A stretch of 64,000 nt of DNA. Origin: Diplonema papillatum (lineage: Eukaryota > Euglenozoa > Diplonemea > Diplonemida > Diplonemidae). The notes under the pieces were generated by a model. It saw nothing but the letters and a program-made list of their open reading frames with translations, had not been told where the DNA came from and ran no database searches. Numbering within the stretch: position 1 is the stretch's first letter; each line of letters opens with the position of its first letter. The stretch is from assembly GCA_030068145.1 (NCBI GenBank), contig JAPJBO010000004.1, forward strand, positions 62,001 through 126,000. The letters run 5' to 3'. Positions 9,067-19,221 of this stretch are shown one piece after another. The position numbers and the translations under genes are program-made.

Positions 9067-9890
9067 TTATGATGTCGAGCTAAGAAGAAAAAGTCGCTGC
9101 AGGACAAGCGCAACAGTCAACTCTATGAAATTGGCGGCGATTTGACCAAAACACCTGGGCACCGCCGCGACAAGTGAATCATGGCCTCCGCGGCCGCCAT
9201 GACCACCGCTACCCCCGTCGCCACTGCTGCTGTCGCGGCCAGCACCACCCCTGTGATGCCCCCGTCCGCAGCACGCGTCGGCGTTCGGGCAGGTCCCGCA
9301 CCGCGTCAGCCGGTGCGCCCGACAACACTGCACGCGCAGGCCGTCGTCCGGTCGGTGGTGGACCAGGCAACACTGGTCCACAACGAGGCTGAAATTCCTG
9401 CGCATGCCCGAGCATATTGCGCATTTCTGCTTCGCGCACGCGTGACCCACGGACTGTGAGCGGAGCAGGGGGTCTGCCTGCGACTCCGGGACGAGCACCG
9501 AGGCGTGGTCGTTGTGGCATTGGTGTGGGCTCGGCCCAGCGCGTCGAACGCTGCGCTCGCCTCGTCGCATCATAGAGCGGGAACACGTCCCCGCCCCAGT
9601 TCTTTTTCCGTCCCCGAGCGCCGCACGCGGGAAGTTCCTCTCCAAGACTTCAAACGTCTCCTCCCCCCCAGCGAAATGCGGCCGCGGTGTCAGACCACGC
9701 CACAGCATCGTCCTCATCGAGCCCACCCGGTCCTTGCGTTCGGCCGGTAGCGGCGACGGCAGCTGCAGTTCCCGACACAGGCGGCACAGCGTCGCTAGCA
9801 TCGTCCAAAGGGTCTTCCCCCTTCGGTTGGCGGCGAGGTTCGGGGGGTCCAGGATGTCGTGCCCGGTGTAGACCTCGAAGTATTTTATTC
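9067..9890 (-). pseudogene. Cys-rich open frame, possible gene remnant
   Basis: One minus-strand frame stays open from about 9067 to the 3' edge of the neighbouring LINE at 9893. It has a YFEVYTGHDIL-like start, a stretch with two CRLC/CREL-type positions, and a Cys/His cluster (CAIC, QCC, HH, QCC, CGTC, ACC) at plus-strand 9255-9420 that could bind zinc. Past the cluster it becomes Gly-rich and less protein-like. The frame runs into LINE sequence, so an insertion may have cut a host gene or an older element. I cannot assign a family. The GC-rich sequence keeps several frames open, so chance is a real alternative. Confidence 0.3.
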
Positions 9891-9943
9891 GTCTTCTTGT
9901 TGCGTTAGTGGTATAGTCCTTTGACAGAGTGAGCCGATGCCTC

Positions 9944-12900
9944 TCATCTCACCTTAAAACACGGCTGAGTCACATTTCGCACACGCGTCGCAGTCGTTGA
10001 GTGGTATTGACAAGGGGTTTCATCGGACACTCGGATGAGCTTCGTTACTTCACTGCCGCAGGTTCCTGCCCTGGGAGGTACGCTTGGCTGCCTTCGAGTT
10101 GCGTTTCCGCGTTGGTGTTGTTGCTTCGCTTTTGGACTCCTTCTTCGACTTCGCACGGTCCCAACGTCCTGGTCTGCCCTTGGTGACGTCTTGCGCTCAG
10201 TCTGCGCAGTTCGTCTCTCCTGCTTGACTTCGTGCTTCCTGCTTGCGCTCCCATCCCGACGGGTATTGCGTCTGCGGTCGAAAACTGCCATTCAGTGTTG
10301 CAGCTTTGCGGAGCCCAGCCTGCGGTACGGCTCGCACCTTGTCGCCGGCCTTCTTCGCCGTCTGCTCTCGTGCGGCGGCTTCGTAGGCGCGCATCACAGC
10401 TTCAAACGCCTGCTGGTTCGCTATTTGTGGTCTCTTGTTGAGTCCGGCCATGTTCCCGCCTCCGAGAGACGTCAGGACGTTGACTTGCATCTCAAGCGCC
10501 GGGTGAATCGGCGTCTGCACGATACTCGTCAGCCGTCGCATCGCGCTCTTCATCGCGTACGATTTCGCGGTCGCCGAGTCCCGATACTCGGCTGTCGCTC
10601 GTCTCTGAACCTCATCCATCGCGCGATTCGATAGAGCATCGGCGTCGATATTCTGCTCGCGCGGCACGTGCTCCAACTTGATGTCGGTGCCTTTCTGCCG
10701 CAGTTCCGCCACCTCTGCCTGCGCCCTCGTCTTGTACGGTCGCAGAGCTTCGGAACAGCGCGCGTTTCCTGTCATCTGGTCAACGACAAGTCCGCTGTCC
10801 CCCCGAACAACCAGCTCTCCGCTCAGCCCTGGCTGGTCTTGCAGTCGGTGCAGTGCCTTGATCAGAGCCGTGTACTCCGCGACGTTGTTAGTCGCTCGCT
10901 CTTCGATCGGGGCACAAATCTCCCATTGTTTCTTCCCCGCGAGGTAGTATACGGCTCCTGCACCCGAAACGGCCCCACGCGTCCCGTTGTTCCGCGAGCC
11001 GCCGTCGAAGAAGACTGCTGTCAGCGGTTCGGGCAGTTCGTCCCTCGCCAGCCACTGTTTCTCTCTTTCTTCCGTGTTGCGTTTCTCTCGACGCCGAGTT
11101 TTGAGCGGCGTCAGCGTCAGGCCGCTAAAAAGCTCGAAGTCAATTGCGAGTTCAAAGAACGTCGCAGAGGCGTCGCCTCCTTGCTCCGCCCATCGCTTCG
11201 AGGAGCTCCATTTTGCCATCGCTACGAGCATCTCTTGCGAGTCGGGCCACGCTGTGGTGCTTGGCCGGGCTCCCTGCACATCGATGGGGTACACAGCAGT
11301 CGGTGGTTTCGGGCACCATCCCCACGGGTAGGTGTCGACAGAAAACTCCTTTCTCCGACAATCCTTCTCAACTAATCCTTCCACCTTCTGTCGGTCGAGC
11401 AGAATGCGCGCACACATTAGCTGAATCGACCCTGCCATGTCCGCCGCTTGGTCGTGTTGCGCCTGTTTCGGCACGACGCCACAGAGAGCGAGACATTTCG
11501 GCATGTTCGGAAGACTGGCGACGAGGTGCGGGTACTCATTCCTGATTGCTGTCCACCTCGTGCAGTCCCACCACATGTGGTGCTCGTCTTCCGGTACCCC
11601 CGCGTCGCAGTACTTGCAGACATCGTGCCCAAGCCGCTTTCCCGTCAAAACAGCGTTAGTGATGACTGCGCGCACCAGCCCTTGCTGGTATCCGGTCAGC
11701 CCTCCTTCCGTCAACAATCGTCGTGTCGCCGGACCGTCGATGCCGTGGGCAATCCCCTCGAATTGTCCTCGCACGATCTTCGCATACCTGCTGGTGCGGA
11801 CGGCCTCCCTCACCGCGTGCTGAAACTCGTCTCTCGCAACTGCCGCCCGCCTCTTTGCGCCTGTTTTCTGTGTCGATGTCACAGAAGGTTCCATTCCTCT
11901 GGTTGCGCCGGGTCTCGTAGACGTCCAAGCTCAGTCCACGTCCAGCCTACCTCTCCGACAGCCTCCTGGAACAGGGCTACCGGTCCCTCTTCAGTTCTCC
12001 GCGCTCCTCTCTTTCGCGCCTTATTGCTCGTACCTCTTCCGCAAATCGCTTGAGTCGCGGTCGTCTGCCTAATTCCTGCCCGAGCGTGAGCAGCCGCCGA
12101 TGCAAAACGACAGAAGCCGGGTCCAGCCGGTGTCCGCGGCACAACACATTCAGCACTATTGCGCCGTTCCGGCGTGGGCTTTCGGACCAGATCCCCGCCA
12201 TTGTTGCTCTGGGCGATGGCTTGTGCCTTTTCGTGTCGCCCCTTTATGCGCTTGCTCGGCGATCCTTGACCTACCGAAAGCATCGTCCCCAACACGTCGA
12301 AAGTCTGCTGTCTCTCTATCGTCTTCCCTTGCACTTTCACCGTCCTCTCACGGCTTTCACACGTTGTGTACCAGTAGGATTTTGCGGCTCCGACTCCCAA
12401 GTCTGCCGCGTTTGCGAATCGTGTTGTTGTTTGTGTGGCCGCTTTGAACTGTTTCTTGTCGCTCGTCATGGCCTGGGTGTCGTCCAGGAAGGCCAATGCA
12501 CGTACAACTTCTTCCTCGCTTCCGAGTACCTCTACCGCTCGGATCATACTGCAACAAGCGCATTCAGCAGCAAGACACTCAAGGGACACCCCTGCAAAAC
12601 GCCGTTTGCTGCGTTGAAGGCCTCCCCTATTCCGCCCGCGGTTTTAAAGTGTCTCCTGATGGCAGAGTATACCCCTCTTAGCGCTCAGGACCCCTTTGTC
12701 GATTCCCATGTACTCCACCAGTCTGGGAGGCGATCGAAGCACTTCTCGTAGTCTACGGACAACCCATACAAAGGCCGTCCGCACTCGATTGCATGCTCGA
12801 TCCGCAAGGCTGCTTCGAACATGACGTCATCCGCCCCTCTCAGAGGCACCGCCCCGCGTATTCCATCGGGTATCCATTGGCAGACCCACTCTCCCAGCAT

Positions 12901-13290
12901 CCGAAGCCGCGTCGCCGCCCAGAGTCGGTAGACAGCACTTGTCACCGAGATTGGGCGCAAGTTCATCGGTCCCGCCTCTCCCTAATTCTTTGGTATGAGA
13001 GGTATCAACGCCGTCAGAAGTGTCCGAGGCCAACGGCCAGTCTCTTCGACTGCCCTAAACAATTGCGCGAACCGCTCAATCGCTTCATCTGGCAGCGCCG
13101 CCAATTCGTGGACTCGCCAGCCTTCTGTCCCCGGTGCGATAAGAGTTTTCAAGAGATCTCCCTTCCGTATCGGCGCAAGTGCAACCGGCTCTGTCCGCTT
13201 GATAGATGCCTCAAACTGCTCCTTGAAGTCATCCCATCGCGGCGCCGAGTTCCGGAAGTGTCTCTGAATAACTCCCCCCCTGGGGTGGCC
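9944..13290 (-). pseudogene. Frameshifted ORF2 remnant (RT, zinc knuckle, RNase H), copy A
   Basis: The ORF2 product is spread over several frames. Segments 12982-13290 and 12685-12966 hold the RT N-terminus and the VDYEKCFD block. Segment 11879-12589 holds FLDD and downstream RT. Segment 10197-11894 holds the knuckle and RNase H, and 9944-10291 the basic C-terminus. Copy B carries RT and RNase H in one open frame, so at least three frameshifts separate this copy from function. About 80 codons around the 12600-12690 junction are rearranged or missing: the LPHEV block of copy B is deleted. It cannot make a working polyprotein. Confidence 0.85.
10197..11894 (-). pseudogene. Longest open part of copy A: zinc knuckle plus RNase H
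   Basis: This 565-codon segment is the best preserved part of copy A. A CX2CX9HX4C knuckle sits at residues 93-111. RNase H type I spans about 290-430 with an acidic set D297 (FFDGGS), E340 (NNVAEY), D366 (RGDS) and D417/D419 (NIDADALSN). The NNVAEYTAL and NIDADALSNRAMD wording resembles the archaeal/plant-type RNase HI known from plant LINEs rather than the I-clade type. Its start and stop are products of neighbouring frameshifts, so the limits are not biological. Confidence 0.85.
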
Positions 13291-13379
13291 GGCTACATTG
13301 GACGAGCACACCTTTCCACAAAACTTCCCAGAAATTCCCAAAAACTCGTTCTCTTTCACGCTTTTTCATGCTTTTTCGT

Positions 13380-13398
13380 CTTCTTGTTGCGTTAGTGG
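13380..13398. repeat. 19-bp terminal word of OTU-LINE (3' end copy B)
   Basis: Same 19 bases as 9893-9911 and 20882-20900. It is either an element terminal repeat or a shared target sequence; the flanking bases differ between copies. Confidence 0.7.
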
Positions 13399-13562
13399 TA
13401 TGGTCCTTTGACAGAGTGAGCCGATGCCTCTCATCTCACCTTTAAAACACGGCTGAGTCACGCATGCTCTTGACAGACGCTAGCGTCCGACATTTCGCAC
13501 GCGCGTCGCAGTCGTTGGGTGGTATTGACAAGGGGTTTCATCGGACACTCGGATGAGCTTCG

Positions 13563-13868
13563 TTACTTCACCGCCGCAGGTTCCCCCCTGCCCTGGGAGG
13601 TCTGCTTGGCTGCCTTCGGTTTGCGTCTCCGTGTTGGTGTTGTTGCTTCGCTTTTGGACTCCTTCTTCGATTTGGGACGGTCCCAACGTCCTGATCTGCT
13701 CTTGGCGCCCGTCTTGCGCTCATTCTGCGCTGCTCGTCTCTCCTGCATGGCTTCGTGTTTCCATCGGGACTGCTTGCGTTCCCATCCCGACGGGTAATGC
13801 CTCTGGGGACGAAAGCTGCCTTTCAGCGTCGCAGCCTTGCGGAGTCCTGCTTGCGGTTCGGCTCGCAC
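13563..13868 (-). pseudogene. OTU-LINE ORF2 basic C-terminus, shifted frame (copy B)
   Basis: About 100 codons rich in Lys and Arg continue the polyprotein after RNase H but in a different frame from the main RT/RNase H ORF, which ends at 13823 after AGLNKRPQMSNQP. The equivalent region of copy A follows its RNase H in frame (PQAGLRKAATLNGSF). A deletion and frameshift near 13870-13900 therefore removed about 20 residues here. The tail is basic and may bind nucleic acid. Confidence 0.65.
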
Positions 13869-16800
13869 CTTGTCGCCGGCTGGTTCGACATCTGCGGCCT
13901 CTTATTGAGGCCGGCCATGTTTCCGCCTCCAAGAGATGTCAGGACGTTGACGTGCATCTCAAGTGCCGGATGCACTGGCTTCTGCACAATCTTTGCCAGG
14001 CGTCGCATCGCGCTCTTCATCGCGTATGACTTCGCGGTCACCGAGTCGCGATATTCCGCCGTCGCTCGTCTTTGAACCTCGTCCATCGCGCGGTTCGACA
14101 GAGCGTCGGCGTCTACGTTCTGCTCGCGTGGCACGTGCTCTAATTTCACGAAGACGCCCTTCTGCCGCAGCTCCGCTTCCTCCGCCTGCGCTCTCGCCTT
14201 GTGTGGGCGTAACGCTTCGGAGCAGCGCGCGTTCCCTGTCATTTGGGAAACGACAAGTTCGCTGTCCCCCCGTACTACCAGCTCTCCGCTCAGCCCCGGT
14301 TGGTCCTGCAGTCGGTGTAGTGCCTTGACTAGAGCCGTGTACTCTGCGATGTTGTTCGTCGCTCGCTCCTCGATCGGAGCGCAGATTTCCCACTGTTTCT
14401 TTCCCTCGAGGTAGTACACAGCTCCTGCACCCGATACGGCCCCTCGCGTCCCGTTGTTCCGCGAGCCGCCGTCGAAGAAGACTGCCGTCTGCGGCGATGG
14501 TAGTTCGTCCCTCGCCACCCACCGTTTCTCCTTCTCTCCCGGATTGCGTTTCTCTCGCCACCGAGTTTTGACAGGTGTCAGCGTCAGCCCGCTGAACAGC
14601 TCGAAGTCGATCGCAAGCTCAAAAAATGTCGTCGAGACATCGCCTCCTTGTTCCGCCCATCGCTTCGAAGAGCTCCACTTTGCCATCGCCAAGAGCATCT
14701 CGTGGGAGTCGGGCCAGGCCGTAGTGCTCGGTCGGATTCTCTGCACATCGATTGGGTACACGGCCGTCGGGGGCTTCGGGTTCCACCCCCACGGGTAGTC
14801 GTCGACACGAAATTCTTTTCGCCGGCAGTTCTTCTCAACCAATCCCTCCACCCGTTGTCGCTCAAGCATTATGCGCGCACACATAAGCTGGATCGGGCCT
14901 GCCATGTCTGCTTCCCCGTCTTGGTGTGTCTGCTTCGGCACGACGCCACAGAGAGCAAGACATTTTGGCATGTTCGGGCGGCTTGCGAGAAGGTGTGAAT
15001 ACTCGCTCCTCACTGCGGCCCATCTGGTGCATTCCCACCACATGTGCTGCTCGTCTTCGGGTACTCCTGCATTGCAGTACTTGCAGATTTCGTGTCCGAG
15101 CCTCTTCCCCGTCGAAACTGCGTTGGCGATGACTGCTCGCACCAGCCCTTGCTGGTACCCTGTCAGCCCACCTTCCGTCAGCAATCGTCGGGTTGCCGGT
15201 CCGTCTATGCCGTGTTCGATTCCCTCGAGCTGTCCTCGCGCGACCTTCGAGTACCTGTGTGTGCGGACGGCCTCCCTTACCGCATGTTGAAATTCGTCTT
15301 TCGCCACTGCCGCTCGTCTCCTTGCGCTCCCGTCCTCTGCGTCGTTGTCGCAAAAGAGGTTCCAGTTCCCTTGGTGCGTCGGGTCTCGTACAAGTCCAAG
15401 CTCTGTCCATGTCCATCCCACCTGTTCGACAGCCTCTTGGAACAGAGCTATCGGCCCCTTCTTTTTGACATGGAGCTCACCTCGTTCCTCTCTTTCTCTC
15501 CTCTCCGCCCGTATCTCCTCTGCTAACCGCCTAAGTCTCGGCTGTCTACTTAACTGCTGCCCGAGCGTCAGCAGCCGTCGATGCAAAATTACGGATGCTG
15601 GGTCCAACCGATGGCCTCGGCACAGCACATTCAGTACAACTGCGTCGCTTCGCCGTAGACCTCCGGACCAGACTCCCGCCATCGTCGCCCTCGTCAGCGC
15701 CTGGACATACTTCTTAGGCGGCTGCCATACCGCGGTTCCGTACAGCGCTTTGGTCGTCGCTGCAGCGGCGACGAAGCGTTCTCGCTCCTCCATCGGCACC
15801 GGTAGGTGGCGAGCTCGGCGGGCTATAGCTTGAGCCTTCTCGTGACGCCCCTTTACCCGCTTACTCGGCCTCGACGCCCCTTGCCCCACAGAAAGCATCG
15901 TTCCTAACACGTCGAACGTCTGTTGTCTTTCTATCGTCTTTCTTTGCACCTTCATCATCCTCTCTTGGGATACACAAGTTGTGTACCAGTAGGACTTCGC
16001 TGCCCCAACTCCCAAATCCGCAGCATCTGCGAACTCCGTGGTTACTCGGGCAGCCGCCTCGAGCTGTCCTTTGTCGTCTGTCATGGCCTGTGTGTCATCT
16101 AAGAAGGCCAACGCGCGCACTACTTCTTCTTCGGTGCCGAGTACCTCGACTGCTCTGACCCATACTGCGACGAGCGCATTCAATAGTAGAACACTCAGAG
16201 GGCACCCTTGCAAAATTCCGTTTGCGGCGCTGAATGCTTCGCCTACCCCGCCGGCAGTTTTGAAGTGCCTGCTGATGGACGCGTACACACCCCTTAGGGC
16301 CCTGAGGACTCCTTTGTCTATTCCCATGTACTCTACCAGTTTGAACATCACCTCGTGTGGGAGGCGATCAAAGCACTTCTCGTAGTCTACAGACAGCCCG
16401 TACAATGGCCGCCCGCACTCGATTGCGTGCTCGATGCGCAAGGCGACTTCGTACATGATGTCGTCCGCTCCTCTGTGATGTACTGCGCCGCGTATCCCGT
16501 CGGGTATCCACTGGTGTACCCATTCCCCCAACATCCTCAGCCGTGTGGCAGCCCAGAGCCTGTAGACTGCGCTCGTTACAGAGATTGGACGCAGACTCAT
16601 GGGTCCAGCGTCTTCCTCGTTCTTCGGTATGAGCGATATCAACGCCGTGAGGAGCGCCCGTGGCCAGGTTCCCGTCTCTTCTACTACTTTGAACAGGTCC
16701 GCGAATCGGTCCACCGCTTCGTCTGGCAGTGCCGCCAACTCGTGGACGCGCCAGCCTTCTGCCCCCGGGGCCGTTCCTTTGTTCAGTTTCGTTAAGGTCT

Positions 16801-16963
16801 TTAGGAGCTCCTCCTTCGTTAGCGGCGCCAGCACGATCGGTCCCGTTCGTTTGATGGATGCCTCGAACTGTTGTTTAAAATCTTCCCATCGCGGCGCTGG
16901 CTTTCGGAAGTGCCTCTGGAAAACTGCCCCCCACGCGTTAGGCCCGCGTAGGATTCTGTCCAT
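13823..16963 (-). pseudogene. OTU-LINE reverse transcriptase, zinc knuckle and RNase H (copy B)
   Basis: This 1046-codon open segment is the catalytic core for target-primed reverse transcription. RT motifs include SLRPISVTSAVYRLW (123-137), VDYEKCFDRLP (192-202), NGILQGCPLSVLLLNA (248-263) and FLDD (287-290), where Leu replaces the usual Ala of FADD. The CX2CX9HX4C knuckle is downstream. RNase H lies at about 800-935 with FFDGGS, NNIAEY, RGDS and NVDADALSN. The FELAIDFELFSG segment between knuckle and RNase H is homologous to VELALDFEAFTR in the intact LINE. The ATG at 16961-16963 is internal to the ancestral ORF2. The segment is open but cut off from its endonuclease. Confidence 0.9.
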
Positions 16964-17410
16964 TTCTTCTGGGTTCCATGTGACGTTCCCATCCGTCCTT
17001 AAGAAACCGCACCTGCTTTCTGTCTTCCTGCTTCAGCCATGCAAAAATCCATCCTGGCCGCGTCGTCACCGCAAGCTGCATGCGGTCACGCCATTCACGT
17101 ACGCGCGCGTCTCTCACTCACCCATCACGCGCATAAGGTCTGCCCCTACAGGCGGGCTCGCTCGCCCCCATACTTCCTCGTATGGCCCCTCTGGCATCAG
17201 ATGCGTTCCCACCCTTTTCGCTTTCTCCCATCGCCGCGTCCTCATTCGGTCCGTCTGCATGCTCGTCGGGCCGTTTCCTCCATCGTCGGCAATGGCCTGC
17301 AGCTGGCGAATAAGCCGCGAAGTCAAACGCTCCGTTACGCCCGCTGCCACCCCATAATGTCTGCCTTGGGGTGCCGAGATTGGTCGGCTTCGGACTTTTG
17401 CTTCGCTTGT
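16964..17410 (-). pseudogene. OTU-LINE linker between endonuclease and RT, shifted frame
   Basis: Codons in a third frame (about 17114-17350) read through a basic stretch with RTRRWEKAKRVG and MPEGPYEEVWG wording that looks like genuine protein linking the endonuclease at 17411 to RT at 16963. Frame changes occur on both sides. I assign it by position and composition only. Confidence 0.5.
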
Positions 17411-18157
17411 TCAGTCGGTATACTTCTTCTCTATTCTCTCCGATCGTTTCGCCAGATACTCCTCAGCGGGTCCCGACACCAGCCTCCACGCCTTCTCCAC
17501 CGTCTTCTCCTCGACTGCTTGCACAAACCCCGTTCTCGTCTTCGCTAGAGTCTCCTCGATGAGTGACCTCTCCCCTTCCTCGCTTAGAAATGGCATCCGT
17601 CTCGGGAATGCGGCCGGCCTTAGCACAGTTCTTTGTCGGTCGTGGAACCTGTCCACACTCATCCGGACAACGACTGCGTGATGTGTCGGTATCGCTTTGA
17701 TTTCAATCACCTCCACAGTTTCGACTGCTTGCAGGGCGGCCTCATTCGCTAGTATAAGGTCGATCCGTGTGCCCCCTTCTGCCTGCCAGCAAGTATTTTT
17801 CGGTTTCGTCCCGTTCCTCATCGCCACATGCTGAGCCACGTCGGTCCACTGTCCGATCGTTGTCGCGGCTCGCAAGGTCCGTGATGCTTCCACCGACGTG
17901 TTCAGGTCGCCCAGAATCAGCGTGGGAACGCTACCGAGGGCGGCGGCGGCCTCGAAGACCTTCTCGAACAGGTTCTCTCTTGATTCCTGCTTGCCGGAGT
18001 GCCCATATATCGTTTTCATGTGTAGCATGGTCTTCCCCCCTCCGATCGGCGTGGCCACGTGATGCCATCTCCCCGTATCCCATAGCGATCTTTCCGGTTC
18101 TTGGTCTTTTCCGGGAATCCAAACCCGCTCTTCTCCTGCCCGGGTATAAAACCCCAC
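17411..18157 (-). pseudogene. OTU-LINE APE-type endonuclease segment
   Basis: The segment carries the second half of an APE-like fold: KTIYGHSG (48-55), LILGDLNTS (80-88), GGTRIDLIL (128-136) and a TTHHAV-like block with His (IPTHHAVVV). These match the Y, D/N, D and H catalytic positions of LINE endonucleases. The first half (ITVATVNVTS and ADFVAMQELRLD) is in the overlapping OTU frame, so the domain is cut by a frameshift near 18155-18165, where the plus strand has a CCCCCC run. An indel in that run is the simplest cause. Confidence 0.85.
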
Positions 18158-19038
18158 CCCCCGGGCATCGTCTGCGTTCCTCCCCTCGCCGCCTTGGTCG
18201 TCGGTTGAGGCTTCGCCGCATAGAGCCGGCCCCCCAACTCTCTTTGGACAAGTTGGGAGTACACCTTCGTCGACGGCGCATCCAACCTCAATTCCTGCAT
18301 CGCGACGAAGTCGGCGTCAATCGTGGTGACGTCTAGGTAGTGCTTCCGGTAGGAAGTCACGTTTACCGTCGCGACGGTTATCCCCCGCGGTCGGGTTGTC
18401 GTTCGCTTTGGTCTTTGTGAGGGCAGTGCCTGTTGTGGCTGCCGTGGCTGCGGGCTCGACTCCTCTCGGTGCGGGTAAGGTTGTTGTTGTGGGGGCGGTG
18501 TCCGTCGGGGTGCGATTAGCAGCCTGGCGAGAGGCACTGTGTTGGTGTCTGCCCGTTCCAGCAACTGTAGACTCTGCAAGGGGAGCTGGAGCCGGTCGTA
18601 GTGTAATGGTTGGTAGGTTATCACTACTGTCCGGTCCGCCCCGTCCGACCTCCACCGCTTCACCGTTCCACGATGGGCGGCATTCACCACCCAGATGTCG
18701 CACTTCAGCACTTGTGCCGCTGCGTTCAGCGTCAGCTCGTCTCCGTACGTCCGGTCAGTTCCCATCCTCTGCAGGTACTGCGCCATCTCTTCTCCTCCCA
18801 AGTAGTCGTAGTATCTTGCGGTGTTCGCCTCGATGTTCCGGACCACTCGCTCCCTTAACGTCCCTGCGTCGATTCCGCCGTAGCTGTCCGCTATCGCCGA
18901 GAACTGGCAGTTCCCGTCTCCCGGAACCTGTATGTACCTTGCGCACATACTGCGCGCCGTTCGCTCTATCCACTCACAGTCGTTGTCGTTGTCATCGGTC
19001 CTTCCGGTTACATCTCCTCCGACCAAGCTAGCCTCGCT
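18016..19038 (-). pseudogene. OTU cysteine protease domain plus start of endonuclease (OTU-LINE ORF2)
   Basis: Residues about 30-146 form an ovarian-tumour (OTU) protease domain: VPGDGNCQFSAIADS with D37 and C40, a YGDELTLNAAAQVL helix, CDIWVVN strands, and LHYD with H142. All three catalytic positions are present. OTU enzymes are cysteine proteases that usually remove ubiquitin. A Pro/Gln/Arg linker follows, then the start of APE (ITVATVNVTS, VAMQELRL). There is no ATG at the N-terminus: the frame opens immediately after TGA at 19039-19041, and upstream of that stop the same frame continues into the PIP-like segment. OTU modules are known in Dualen/RandI LINEs. Confidence 0.88.
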
Positions 19039-19221
19039 TCATTTCGCGGTCGACGATACAAAACCGGCCAGCGTCGACTGCCTATCCGGCTTTTTTGTCG
19101 AGGATGCAGCGGAGTTCTGCATCTTCGCTGGTGGCTTCGCCTCGCTCCGTTCTTTAGACGCCGACTCGGTGCCGGACCTCGCCCTCTTCTTCGCCCCCGT
19201 CTTCGGGCCCCGGTTTGGCAC
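19039..19221 (-). other. Basic open frame with PIP-box-like end, overlapping ORF1 3' end
   Basis: The frame is strongly basic and ends QSTLAGFVSSTAK followed by TGA. QSTLAGFV resembles a PCNA-interacting (PIP) box, Qxx(L/I/M)xx(F/Y)(F/Y), but lacks the second aromatic residue. It overlaps the last 68 bases of ORF1 in another frame and is in the same frame as the OTU segment, separated by a single TGA. It may be the true ORF1 end after a one-base shift in the AAACCGGGGCCC region, or the N-terminus of ORF2. There is no ATG. Confidence 0.45.

Larger units (their letters stand above)
9893..13290 (-). mobile_element. OTU-LINE family copy A, 5'-truncated
   Basis: The copy starts at its 3' end with the same terminal sequence as copy B (13380 onward) and runs collinearly with it to about 13290, inside the N-terminal part of reverse transcriptase. 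ORF1, OTU and endonuclease are absent. The 5' truncation is the usual result of incomplete reverse transcription. Homology to copy B is high at DNA and protein level. Confidence 0.85.

Noticed and set aside
9512-9871. Plus-strand frame opposite the Cys-rich remnant
   Set aside because: Arg/Ser/Pro-rich shadow; the minus-strand reading has a better Cys/His pattern, although weak.
19060-19080. Calling QSTLAGFV a definite PIP box
   Set aside because: The second aromatic residue is missing and the reading frame is uncertain, so only a possible motif is reported.
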